From JADJSS01 sp046329815 (GTDB taxonomy: Bacteria; Bacteroidota; Bacteroidia; Chitinophagales; JADIYW01): a DNA stretch of 64,000 nt. The notes under the pieces were generated by a model. The model was not told where the DNA came from. It saw only the letters and a program-made list of their open reading frames with translations, and did not search any database. The stretch is taken from assembly GCA_046329815.1 (NCBI GenBank), contig JAXLTY010000001.1:868001-932000 (forward strand). Direction: 5' to 3'. The position numbers and the translations under genes are program-made. Shown here piece by piece: positions 1 to 8,300 of this stretch (its first letter is position 1; the number at the start of each line of letters is the position of its first letter).

Positions 1-1077
1 AGCCACTTCCGGCCATGTATATACTACACCAGGAATCAAGTTATAATTGATATGCGGTTTTTGTCCGGCGATAAATTCAGCGACCAACACACCTTCTTCT
101 TCAGCTTTGTGCGCCAACATCGCGCCGCGTATCACATCACCGATTGCATAGATATTTGAATGTGTTGTTTGCAGGTGATCATTTACTTCAATTTGTCCGC
201 GCTGGTTTGGTGTGATGCCGATGTTTTCCAAACCTAAACCTTCAGTGTATGCTTTTCTACCAATTGCTACCAAACAATAATCAGCATCGAATTTTACTTC
301 TTTTTCTGTTTTATCTAATGCCGTTACGGTAACGCTTTCGCCGTTATTGATTGCGCCGGTTACTTTGTGCGACAAATAAAATTTCATGCCTAATTTTTTC
401 AAGGAACGTTGTAATTCTTTACCTAAATCATCGTCCATCGTTGGAATAATTTTATCCATAAATTCAATTACCGAAACCTGCGTTCCTAAGCGCTGATATA
501 CCGAACCTAATTCCAAACCGATCACGCCACCGCCAATGATTATGATACTTTTCGGTAATTCTGCTAATGATAATGCTTCTGTTGATGTAATGATTCTTTT
601 CTTGTCGATTGGTAAAAACGGCAATGCAGTCGGCTTAGAACCAGTCGCAATAATAGTGTATGTTGATTCAATTTGTTCTGCGCTTTCATCTGCTTTTTTA
701 ATAGCGATGGTGGTTGCATTTACAAAAGAACCAACGCCGTTATATACTGTAATTTTATTTTTTTTCATTAAATAATCAATGCCCTGACAAGTAGTAGAAA
801 CTACTTTTGCTTTGCGGTCGATCATTTGCTTGAAATTGACAACAGGCGTGTTTTCCAAATCGATGCCATGTTCTTTAAATGTATGCAGCGCATTGTGATA
901 ATGCTCCGAAGAATCGAGCAATGCTTTTGATGGAATACAACCAACATTTAAGCAAGTGCCTCCGAGTGTGTTGTATTTTTCGATGATTGCTGTATTGAAA
1001 CCTAACTGTGCGCAACGAATTGCTGAAACATAACCGCCAGGTCCTGAACCGATGATAGTGATGTCGTGTTTTGTCAT
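1..1077 (-). CDS. lpdA: Dihydrolipoyl dehydrogenase (E3), 3' end cut by the window
   Basis: Flavoprotein that reoxidises the dihydrolipoyl groups of 2-oxoacid dehydrogenase complexes with NAD+. 359 codons are visible from the ATG at 1077; the frame is still open at base 1, so about 100 residues of the dimerisation domain are missing. Seen: an N-terminal FAD dinucleotide fold (GSGPGG at residues 10-15), the redox-active disulfide motif GGTCLNVGCIPSK with Cys42 and Cys47, a second dinucleotide-binding fold (IIGGGVIGLE) for NAD, and an AIGD motif late in the visible part. The family is certain; lpd rather than another class I disulfide reductase rests on the CLNVGC spacing. The start codon lies one base after the stop of the upstream toxin gene, so it is probably co-transcribed with that toxin-antitoxin pair. 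Confidence 0.93.
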   Translation of the reverse strand, partial: MTKHDITIIGSGPGGYVSAIRCAQLGFNTAIIEKYNTLGGTCLNVGCIPSKALLDSSEHYHNALHTFKEHGIDLENTPVVNFKQMIDRKAKVVSTTCQGIDYLMKKNKITVYNGVGSFVNATTIAIKKADESAEQIESTYTIIATGSKPTALPFLPIDKKRIITSTEALSLAELPKSIIIIGGGVIGLELGSVYQRLGTQVSVIEFMDKIIPTMDDDLGKELQRSLKKLGMKFYLSHKVTGAINNGESVTVTALDKTEKEVKFDADYCLVAIGRKAYTEGLGLENIGITPNQRGQIEVNDHLQTTHSNIYAIGDVIRGAMLAHKAEEEGVLVAEFIAGQKPHINYNLIPGVVYTWPEVA

Positions 1078-1078
1078 T

Positions 1079-1378
1079 TTATTTTTTAGTTTTAAATTTC
1101 TTTTTAGGATTTCTGCTTGTATGAAATACGCTTTGAATATAAATTTTGTCTTTAACTATCCTGTAAATAATTAAATACGGAAATTTGGGTATTAATAGTT
1201 GCCTGATTTTATTTTTAACGACTCTAAAATGTTCGGGATTGCGTTGAATGTAAAAAATGGCTTTATATAATGCTTCTTCAAACTTTAAACCAAGTCCTTT
1301 TTGTTGTTCTTCATAATAATGATATGCTTCATTGGATTCAGCTATCGCGCGTTCTAATAATACAATTGTATAAATCAT
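1079..1378 (-). CDS. RelE/ParE-family toxin of a type II toxin-antitoxin pair
   Basis: 99 residues, the size of ParE/RelE toxins. It has the family pattern: an N-terminal helical hairpin rich in Ala, Glu and Tyr (residues 8-45), an RNPEHFR segment before the core strands, then KFPYLIIYRI, an SVFHTSRNP motif and a basic tail. The start overlaps the antitoxin stop by 4 bases (ATGA), typical of translationally coupled pairs with the antitoxin first. Family members act on gyrase or on ribosome-bound mRNA; the sequence does not decide which. The stop lies one base from the lpdA start. It is clearly similar to the second toxin at 41025-41336 (shared KF..IIY and SV.H..RNPK.K). Confidence 0.8.
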   Translation of the reverse strand: MIYTIVLLERAIAESNEAYHYYEEQQKGLGLKFEEALYKAIFYIQRNPEHFRVVKNKIRQLLIPKFPYLIIYRIVKDKIYIQSVFHTSRNPKKKFKTKK

Positions 1379-1605
1379 CTTTTAGAAGAAATTATTTTTT
1401 TTGCTTCTTCCAAAGTATAACCTTTTGTTTTCCCTTTTTTATAATCATCAAACTCTTTGTCAAGTTGTTTGATTTCTTCGTCAGTTAAAGCAAATGGCTG
1501 GTTAGTTTTAATTTTCGACAGCAAAGAATGCACGGCTTGTACCACTTTCCCATCTGCTTCTTCAATTAACGCATGTATTTCCTGTTTTTGCATCGCGATA
1601 TTCAT
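1375..1605 (-). CDS. Antitoxin of the RelE/ParE-type pair
   Basis: 76 residues, acidic and helical, placed directly before the toxin and overlapping it by 4 bases. The C-terminal half carries DDYKKGKTKGYTLEEAK, a toxin-binding segment that recurs in the antitoxin at 41345-41590 (HDYKTGKTK). The N-terminal half has no obvious helix-turn-helix, so autoregulation through a canonical DNA-binding domain cannot be claimed. A second Met at residue 5 is an alternative start. Antitoxins of this kind neutralise the toxin by wrapping it and are degraded under stress; that role is inferred from gene arrangement and family resemblance. Confidence 0.75.
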   Translation of the reverse strand: MNIAMQKQEIHALIEEADGKVVQAVHSLLSKIKTNQPFALTDEEIKQLDKEFDDYKKGKTKGYTLEEAKKIISSKR

Positions 1606-1690
1606 AATATGCTATTATTCTAGTAAAATTGATAATTATTTTTGACTTTCCGAAATAGTTTTTTTGTTAAAAACACTATTATAATCTATA

Positions 1691-1721
1691 CAAAATTAGC
1701 ACTAATAGCTCAGAATTGAAA
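1691..1721 (-). promoter_or_regulatory. Candidate promoter of the antitoxin-toxin-lpdA transcript
   Basis: On the minus strand a TAATTTTG box (1698-1691) fits the Bacteroidota -7 consensus TAnnTTTG. A TTTC (1721-1718) lies 19 bases upstream in the -33 position. It is about 85 bases before the antitoxin start. This is a pattern match in AT-rich DNA, so support is modest. Confidence 0.35.
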
Positions 1722-1761
1722 CAGAAAACCAATAGATAATATTGATAAGCCGATAAATAAA

Positions 1762-1791
1762 AATCCGGCAAACTGATACACTTGCCGGATT
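1762..1791 (-). terminator. Intrinsic terminator after ftsZ
   Basis: A perfect 10-bp stem (AATCCGGCAA at 1762-1771 paired with TTGCCGGATT at 1782-1791) with a 10-base loop. On the minus strand it is followed by a T-rich run. It lies 28 bases past the ftsZ stop and closes the dcw operon. Confidence 0.85.
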
Positions 1792-1819
1792 ACTTATTGA
1801 GAAGTCCACAAATTTTTGA

Positions 1820-3430
1820 TTAATCCAACGTGATGTCTTTCATTGGATTTTGACGAATTTCGATTTTGCCCGGATTTTCGTTGTTGGTAAAAATCATGTA
1901 GTTTGAAAAACTTGACTCATCAGAACTTACAGAATTATCCAACTCCAAGCCATAACGTTTGTATGCCGGTTCTTTTTCCAGTTCATACAAACTGATGTTG
2001 TGTTTTTCCATATCCAGCGTAATGCGTTTTTTGATCATGTCACGCTCTAATGGCTGATCGTCAATGGCATCAGTTTTACTGTCAGTATGCGTTTCAAACA
2101 ACGTGAATTGTGCTTCCACTACGGTCTGCTGTTTTTTTTTCTCGTCATCCAATTCCGAAATTAATGTTCTTGGCTTGTCCACTATTTTAATATCTGAATC
2201 AAAATTCTTGTTTAAGTTCACTTCAAACTCAATTTCATTTTCTTTTGTCGTTTCTTCTTTCAAATTTGGAATAAATAAATGGTGCTCGTCAACTATTTCT
2301 TCTGTTTGTTTCGTCTGAATTACATCAATGATCTCTTTTTTTTCAGGAACAACAGTTTCTGCTACTTTATTTTCTACGATTGGTTCTGTTTTATTTACAA
2401 CAGGTTTTTCATCTAACGTATGAACGATCTTTTCCTGTTGCGCGCGCTGTGTTTGCTTGCGTTCACGGCTGACATCACCACTCTGAAAACCTGTTGCAAT
2501 CAACGTAATCGCTACATCTGATTCCAAGTTTTCATCTTTACAAACGCCCCAAATTATTTCACAGTCTGTTTGTGTTTGATTTTGCACTGCATCCGTAATT
2601 AGATCTAATTCGCGCATTTTGATACCATCTTTATAAGTGATATATAATACAACACCTTTCGCGCCATAAATATCTGCGTCTTCCAGCAATGGTGAGTTCA
2701 TTGCGCTATTGATCGCATCCATCGCGCGATTGTCGCCGCTGCCTTTTCCAATACCGATAATTGCAACGCCGCTGTTCTGCATCATACGTTTTACATCGTT
2801 GAAGTCCACGTTGATTTGTCCTGGTTTAGTGATGATTTCTGTCACACCTTTTGCGGCTGTTGTTAAAATATCATCTGCTTTACTAAAAGCTTCTGCAATA
2901 TCTAAATCCGGAAAAATTTCATACAATTTATTATTCGATACCACGATCAAAGCATCTACATTTTCTTTCATGTTATGAATTCCACGATCTGCTTTTTCGC
3001 GTTTCGGTTTGCCTTCGTTAGAAAAAGGAATTGTAACAATACCAACCGTAAGAATGCCTAATTCTTTTGCAATTTTAGAAACGATCGGAGCCGCGCCTGT
3101 ACCAGTGCCGCCGCCCATTCCTGCCGTAACGAATACCATTTTTGTATTGTTCGATAAATACATTCTGATCTCTTCTTCTGCTTCTAATGCCGCACGACGA
3201 CCATCTTCAGGATCTGCGCCTGCACCTAAACCTTCTAACAAGTTAATACCTAATTGTATTTTTGTCGGAACCGGGCTTTTCATTAAATCCTGTTTGTCTG
3301 TATTGCACACAGAAAAGTTTACACCAGGAATGCCTTGCTCATACATATAGTTTACAGCATTGCAACCGCCACCGCCAACGCCTAATACTTTGATGATAGA
3401 GTTATTTTCGCTAAACATTTCAAATTCCAT
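1820..3430 (-). CDS. ftsZ: Cell division protein FtsZ
   Basis: Tubulin-like GTPase that forms the Z-ring. 536 residues. Seen: the N-terminal nucleotide-binding start (VLGVGGGGCNAV at 15-26), the tubulin signature GGGTGTG at 106-112, and the T7 loop with N207, D209 and D212 that completes the active site of the next subunit. The conserved globular part ends near residue 320. The remaining 200 or so residues form a long Glu/Lys/Thr-rich linker and a short conserved tail (KIEIRQNPMKDITLD region) that should dock FtsA. Bacterial FtsZ is often 350-400 residues, so the linker is long, as is usual in Bacteroidota. Last gene of the dcw cluster, followed by a strong terminator. Confidence 0.97.
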   Translation of the reverse strand: MEFEMFSENNSIIKVLGVGGGGCNAVNYMYEQGIPGVNFSVCNTDKQDLMKSPVPTKIQLGINLLEGLGAGADPEDGRRAALEAEEEIRMYLSNNTKMVFVTAGMGGGTGTGAAPIVSKIAKELGILTVGIVTIPFSNEGKPKREKADRGIHNMKENVDALIVVSNNKLYEIFPDLDIAEAFSKADDILTTAAKGVTEIITKPGQINVDFNDVKRMMQNSGVAIIGIGKGSGDNRAMDAINSAMNSPLLEDADIYGAKGVVLYITYKDGIKMRELDLITDAVQNQTQTDCEIIWGVCKDENLESDVAITLIATGFQSGDVSRERKQTQRAQQEKIVHTLDEKPVVNKTEPIVENKVAETVVPEKKEIIDVIQTKQTEEIVDEHHLFIPNLKEETTKENEIEFEVNLNKNFDSDIKIVDKPRTLISELDDEKKKQQTVVEAQFTLFETHTDSKTDAIDDQPLERDMIKKRITLDMEKHNISLYELEKEPAYKRYGLELDNSVSSDESSFSNYMIFTNNENPGKIEIRQNPMKDITLD

Positions 3431-3509
3431 CTTTTTATTTTTTATGGTTAAAATTTAAAGTTATATCACGGAGAACACTGAGCTTTTCACTGAGTAATTC
3501 TGATAGTTA

Positions 3510-4979
3510 TTATTTTATGTCATTAAAATCATCCACATCTGATTTTATCCAGTTGCCGAATCTTTCTGTTAAAGAAGAGATCAATCCGCGTTTGTTTATT
3601 TTTTTGAATGCTTCAGATTCTTCTTCCAATTGGAATACTTCCTGTTCTACCTTTGGTTCATCAATATTTACTACAACATCTTCTACCATTGGTGTAGAGA
3701 TTACTTCTGGTTCCAATTGAACTTCTACTACTTTTGGTACTTCTGCAACTTTTGGCGGCGCCATCATTGCCTGTTCATCCAGTTGTTTAAATGCACGAAT
3801 CAATAAACCAATACCTGTTGCGTAAATTGGACTGTCCACGTTTGCAATTTTCGTAGAGGCCAGATGTTCCTTCGGTAAACCGATGCGCGCTGTTTGTCCG
3901 GTTTCCAATTCTGTTAATTGTGTTAAGTGTTTTAATTGTGAGCCACCGCCTGTTAAGATGATTCCGCCAATTAATTTTTTTCCGAAACCTGATAATTTTA
4001 TCTGAAAATCTACATGCGCTAAAATTTCTTTCACGCGTGCAGAAATTACTTTTGATACCGCTAACAAATTTAATTCGCGTGTTCCTGTATTATTGATACC
4101 TTGAATAGACACGTGCTGATTACGCAACTCTTCAAAAGGAATTGCAGAACCGTAACGCATTTTCAAAATTTCTGCTTGATCTTTTAAAATTCTGAAATCG
4201 CGTAAATCTTCCGAAATAATATTTCCACCGAAAGGAATTACAGCCGTATGGCGTATTACATGATTTTCAAAAATTGCTATATCTGTTGTACCACCACCAA
4301 TATCTACCAAGCAAACACCAGCTTCCAATTCTTCTTTACTCAACACCGCATCAGCAGAAGCCAATGGCTCTAACTCGATGCCTGCAACTTCTAAACCAGC
4401 AATCGTAATGCAACGTTCGATATTTTGGATAGCCGTTTCAGCGCCTGTGATGATGTGAAAATTTCCTTCCAAACGAATGCCCATCATACCGATTGGCTCC
4501 TGATAAATTCCCGGTTCGTTATCAACGATGTATTCTTGCGGCAACACATGTAAAATTCTATCGCCTGGTGGCAAAGCCAATTTATACATTTCGCTTTTCA
4601 GTTTTTGAATATCTTCATAACTGATCCAGGTGTCATTATTGTTACGCGTCAAAATGCCGCGATGTTGCAAACTTTTGATATGTTGTCCTGCGATACCAAC
4701 ATGCACACGTTGAATTTTTATTCCAGACTGGCGCTCAGCATCAGCCACTGCGCGCTTGATAGAGTCAACCGTACGCGCAATGTTTACTACTACACCGCGT
4801 TGCACGCCAAACGACGGACAATTGCCGATACCCAGAATTTCAATCTTTCCAAATTGATTTCTTCTACCCACTAATGCAGCTACTTTTGATGTACCGATAT
4901 CAATGGCACAAACTATATTTTCCATATTATTTTTTACTTCGTTTTCCATAGCAGAAATTGAGACGTTATTAACTTGCAT
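3510..4979 (-). CDS. ftsA: Cell division protein FtsA
   Basis: Actin-like ATPase that tethers FtsZ to the membrane. The frame extends upstream to 5003, but that would overlap the ftsQ end. The ATG at 4979 lies 11 bases after the ftsQ stop and gives 489 residues; ATGs at 4949 and 4925 (starting MENIVCAIDIGTSK) are equally compatible with homologues. Seen: phosphate-1 motif DIGTSK, FtsA-specific 1C region, phosphate-2 motif VDIGGGTTDIA, the adenosine motif ILTGGGSQL, then a Pro/Glu/Val-rich linker and a C-terminal amphipathic helix (RGLISSLTERFGNWI) for membrane binding. It sits between ftsQ and ftsZ as in most dcw clusters. Confidence 0.95.
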   Translation of the reverse strand: MQVNNVSISAMENEVKNNMENIVCAIDIGTSKVAALVGRRNQFGKIEILGIGNCPSFGVQRGVVVNIARTVDSIKRAVADAERQSGIKIQRVHVGIAGQHIKSLQHRGILTRNNNDTWISYEDIQKLKSEMYKLALPPGDRILHVLPQEYIVDNEPGIYQEPIGMMGIRLEGNFHIITGAETAIQNIERCITIAGLEVAGIELEPLASADAVLSKEELEAGVCLVDIGGGTTDIAIFENHVIRHTAVIPFGGNIISEDLRDFRILKDQAEILKMRYGSAIPFEELRNQHVSIQGINNTGTRELNLLAVSKVISARVKEILAHVDFQIKLSGFGKKLIGGIILTGGGSQLKHLTQLTELETGQTARIGLPKEHLASTKIANVDSPIYATGIGLLIRAFKQLDEQAMMAPPKVAEVPKVVEVQLEPEVISTPMVEDVVVNIDEPKVEQEVFQLEEESEAFKKINKRGLISSLTERFGNWIKSDVDDFNDIK

Positions 4980-4990
4980 ATTTCTTAAAT

Positions 4991-5755
4991 TTATTTCAAA
5001 CAAACGACCTGATCTTTATACATTATGTTGATAACCTTGTATCGATCCCAACCTACTTTTTTCAATACTTCAAAGTAAAAAACATCGAGTCGTTTTAATT
5101 TTTGTTCAATGTCATTATCATCACCAAAAATGATTGTTGCATTTGCAATTCTTGGTATCAATTCTATTTGCAATTTTTCGTTGATATTGATTTGTCCGAT
5201 CAATGAATTCCACAATTCATTTTTTTTCAGTTGCTGTAATAATTTGTAAATATCTTTGAGCTGTTTGCCTTGTACTTTTTGATTCTTGTTACATCTTTCA
5301 ATGATCAGACCTGTTGCAACAGGAACCTTTGCTGCATAGTTTTCTGTGACCGGAAATTTGATGCCGTTTTCATCCACATAAAATGATTCGCCAAATGTGT
5401 TATATGCACGAAACATTGGAGTTCGTTGATCTACTTTTATCGTCAAAGCGCCTTTATTATCAAGAAAAGCATTGGCTTTCAATACTTGCGGAATAACAGA
5501 TAATGACTCTTCAATTTCTTCCAAATCCTTTCCTGAAAGCGCTTTTCCTATTACATTAAATTTGCTGTTAACAACATTTAAAACCTGTGCTTTTGTAACA
5601 AAAAAATTACCATTCCACTCATCAATATTGACTTCAATATTTTTTACAGTGTTTTGAACGCGGTTATTTTTTGCCAGTACAATCAAAACAATAAACACCG
5701 TAAGACCAAGTAACATGGAGACACGAATGATAATATTTTTTACTGTTTTGTTCAC
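4991..5755 (-). CDS. ftsQ: Cell division protein FtsQ/DivIB
   Basis: Bitopic divisome protein that links cytoplasmic and periplasmic division proteins. 254 residues: a short cytoplasmic N-terminus, one membrane segment (about residues 11-28), then a POTRA-like domain (about 37-110, beginning IEVNIDEWNGNFFVT) and a beta domain. Sequence conservation in this family is low; identification rests on the membrane topology, the POTRA-like pattern, the length and the position between murC and ftsA. The gene ends 11 bases before the preferred ftsA start. Confidence 0.9.
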   Translation of the reverse strand: MNKTVKNIIIRVSMLLGLTVFIVLIVLAKNNRVQNTVKNIEVNIDEWNGNFFVTKAQVLNVVNSKFNVIGKALSGKDLEEIEESLSVIPQVLKANAFLDNKGALTIKVDQRTPMFRAYNTFGESFYVDENGIKFPVTENYAAKVPVATGLIIERCNKNQKVQGKQLKDIYKLLQQLKKNELWNSLIGQININEKLQIELIPRIANATIIFGDDNDIEQKLKRLDVFYFEVLKKVGWDRYKVINIMYKDQVVCLK

Positions 5756-5760
5756 GAATA

Positions 5761-5788
5761 GTTATAAGTTATTTGTTATGCGTTATTA
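5761..5788. repeat. Heptamer tandem repeat at the murC-ftsQ junction
   Basis: Four consecutive 7-bp units sharing GTTAT (GTTATAA, GTTATTT, GTTATGC, GTTATTA). They overlap the last codons and the stop of murC and fill most of the gap to ftsQ. See the finding on junction heptamers. Confidence 0.8.
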
Positions 5789-7152
5789 GGTGTTTGGTTA
5801 TTTAATAGATTTTTGATTTCAGATATTTTAGTGTCAATATCGCCGGCGCCAACAGTCAGCAATACTTCAATATCAGTTTTACTTTTTAAATAATCCATCA
5901 AATCATTTTTAGTAACTATTCGTTTGTTAGGAATAGTTACTTTATCCAAAATAATTTGACTCGTGACACCTTCGATTGGTTTTTCACGCGCCGGATAGAT
6001 ATCTAACAAAATCAATTCATCTACTTTTGATAAAGATGCAGCAAATTCATCGCACAAATCTTTTGTTCTTGAAAATAAATGTGGCTGAAAAATGGCTGTA
6101 ATCTTTCTGTTTGGATATAATTCTTTTGCTGCTGAAAGTGTTGCATCTAATTCTCTTGGATGGTGTGCATAATCATCAATATACACAAATTTATCATTGC
6201 GCACATGCGTTTCAAATCTGCGTTTCACACCTTTAAATGTTGCAATTGCATTTTTTATATCTTTTTCTGAAACACCAATATTTATTGCTATTGCGATAGC
6301 ACCAATGGCATTTTCCACATTATGTCGTCCGCCATAATATGATTTTACATTTTGTGTTTTTCCACTTGGATGCACCACGTCAAATGTATATTCACCATTA
6401 TTTACAATCAAGTTTTCTGCATAGAAATCAGCTTTGTTATCTAACAAACTATAACGCAAGTTTTTGACGTTTTTATTCAGTATTTTTTCTTTGATAGAAA
6501 TATGTGTAATCAAAATTCCATTATCGCGTACTTTATTACAAAACGCGTGAAATGAATCTTCAATCGCTTCCAGGTTTCCGTAAATATCCAAATGATCGGT
6601 GTCAACAGAAGTAATCAATGCGATGTTTGGCTCGAGTTGTAAGAATGAACGATCGAACTCATCTGCTTCAGCGATCGCGTAATCATTACCATCTATAAAG
6701 TTTGAATTGAAATTGATGCAAATTCCGCCTAAAAATGCAGCTACGCTTTTTTTTGATTCATGTAAAATATGTGCAACGATTGATGATGTTGATGTTTTAC
6801 CGTGTGAACCTGCAATTGAAATATTAAACATCGAATTCGCTGCCAAGCCCAATATTTGTGCGCGTTTCAGCACGCTGTAATTATTTATCAAGTACCAATT
6901 ATATTGCAAATGGTCTTTAGGAATTGCAGGTGTGAAGATGATTAGTTCTGCATCTTTATCTAAAGTTTCCAGCGAATCTTCAAACGTAATTTTGATGCCT
7001 TCATTTATTAATTCATCAGTTAATACCGTTGGCGTTTTATCATAACCTGAAACAATTTTGCCGTGTAAATTAAAATAACGTGCCAATGCGCTCATGCCGA
7101 TACCGCCGATGCCGAGAAAATAAATGCGTTGTATGTTATTTAAGTTGATCAT
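5776..7152 (-). CDS. murC: UDP-N-acetylmuramate--L-alanine ligase
   Basis: Cytoplasmic Mur ligase that adds L-Ala to UDP-MurNAc, the first amino acid of the peptidoglycan stem. 458 residues, the usual length. Seen: the N-terminal Rossmann motif GIGGIGMSALA (14-24), the ATP loop GSHGKTST at 115-122, the central motif EADEFDRSF, and the C-terminal IDDYAHHPRE motif shared by MurC and Mpl. MurC rather than Mpl is inferred from length and from its position between murG and ftsQ. The last five codons are built from the 7-bp tandem repeat that runs into the intergenic gap. Confidence 0.96.
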   Translation of the reverse strand: MINLNNIQRIYFLGIGGIGMSALARYFNLHGKIVSGYDKTPTVLTDELINEGIKITFEDSLETLDKDAELIIFTPAIPKDHLQYNWYLINNYSVLKRAQILGLAANSMFNISIAGSHGKTSTSSIVAHILHESKKSVAAFLGGICINFNSNFIDGNDYAIAEADEFDRSFLQLEPNIALITSVDTDHLDIYGNLEAIEDSFHAFCNKVRDNGILITHISIKEKILNKNVKNLRYSLLDNKADFYAENLIVNNGEYTFDVVHPSGKTQNVKSYYGGRHNVENAIGAIAIAINIGVSEKDIKNAIATFKGVKRRFETHVRNDKFVYIDDYAHHPRELDATLSAAKELYPNRKITAIFQPHLFSRTKDLCDEFAASLSKVDELILLDIYPAREKPIEGVTSQIILDKVTIPNKRIVTKNDLMDYLKSKTDIEVLLTVGAGDIDTKISEIKNLLNNQTPNNA

Positions 7153-7175
7153 TTGTCTGAATCAGGATTTGCGGA

Positions 7176-8294
7176 TTATTGGATTTGATGGATAATTTCG
7201 TTTACGATATCATTGGCAGCATTTGTTTTTGCTAATGTTTTGATGTTTGCTGATAATGCTGTTTGTTTATTTGAATCGTTCAACAAACTCAAAACTGTTT
7301 CACCTAATTTTTCTTTTGCTTCGATATCTTTTACTAAAATCGCTGCATTTTTATTTACTAATGCCATTGCATTTTTTGTCTGATGGTCTTCAGAAACATT
7401 TGGCGATGGGATCAGAATACACGGTTTGCCTACGATGCATAATTCTGAAATAGATAATGCGCCAGCCCTTGATATTATTATATCTGCAGCCGAATATGCT
7501 AAGTTCATTTCTTTAATAAACTGATGAATTTTGATGTTCGACAAATCTTTATTTTTTGTTCGTTCGATAATTCCGTCATAATAAATTTTGCCGGTTTGCC
7601 AAAGCAATTGAACGCCTGAATTATTCAGCAAATCAATATTTTTTTCAATCGATTCATTTATTGTCCGAGCACCTAAGCTTCCGCCAATTATCAAAATTGT
7701 TTTTTTGTTTTCATCTAATTTAAAGAGCTGAAGTGCTTCTGATTTTACTGGCGAAGCAGCCGTAATATCTTTTCGAACAGGATTTCCAGTTAACAGAATT
7801 TTACTCGCATTGAAAAAATTATTCAGATTATCATACGCGACAAAAATCTTTTTTGCAAACTTTGATAATATTTTATTGGTGATTCCAGGATAAGAATTTT
7901 GTTCCTGAATAAATATCTTAATTCCTGACAAAGCAGCCAAAAACAAAACAGGTCCGCTCGCATAACCACCGACACCAATGCATGCATCCGGTTTAAAGTC
8001 TTTAATTACTTTGCGCGCCTGCATCAGACTTTTCAGTACTTTAAACGGAAATGCCAAATTCTTTAACGTCAAACTTCTTTGCAAACCAACTACATCCAAA
8101 CCGACAATTTTATAACCTGCTTGTGGTACTTTTTCCATTTCCATTCTTCCCTTTGCACCAACAAATAAAATCTCTGCATTCGTATCATTTTGTTTTAATG
8201 CATCAGCAATAGCAACAGCCGGAAAGATATGCCCGCCGGTGCCGCCACCTGCTATAATAAATTTTTTAGTCGTATGTTGTGAGTCGTGAGTCAT
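7176..8294 (-). CDS. murG: UDP-N-acetylglucosamine--lipid I GlcNAc transferase
   Basis: Membrane-associated GT28 glycosyltransferase that converts lipid I to lipid II. 372 residues. Seen: the N-terminal glycine motif GGGTGGH (16-22), a second glycine loop GVGGYASGP, the GGSLGARTIN donor-domain loop, and the donor-binding SRAGALSISEL segment. The only Met before the first glycine loop is at 8294, 6 bases after ftsW. Oddly, the first ten or so codons are formed by a degenerate 7-bp tandem repeat (8271-8291), so the N-terminal extension is probably not conserved. Confidence 0.96.
   Translation of the reverse strand: MTHDSQHTTKKFIIAGGGTGGHIFPAVAIADALKQNDTNAEILFVGAKGRMEMEKVPQAGYKIVGLDVVGLQRSLTLKNLAFPFKVLKSLMQARKVIKDFKPDACIGVGGYASGPVLFLAALSGIKIFIQEQNSYPGITNKILSKFAKKIFVAYDNLNNFFNASKILLTGNPVRKDITAASPVKSEALQLFKLDENKKTILIIGGSLGARTINESIEKNIDLLNNSGVQLLWQTGKIYYDGIIERTKNKDLSNIKIHQFIKEMNLAYSAADIIISRAGALSISELCIVGKPCILIPSPNVSEDHQTKNAMALVNKNAAILVKDIEAKEKLGETVLSLLNDSNKQTALSANIKTLAKTNAANDIVNEIIHQIQ
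8271..8291. repeat. Heptamer tandem repeat within the first codons of murG
   Basis: Three 7-bp units (CGTATGT, TGTGAGT, CGTGAGT on the plus strand), all in the murG N-terminal coding region. Same unit length as the other junction repeats in the window. Confidence 0.65.
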
Positions 8295-8300
8295 AAATTG

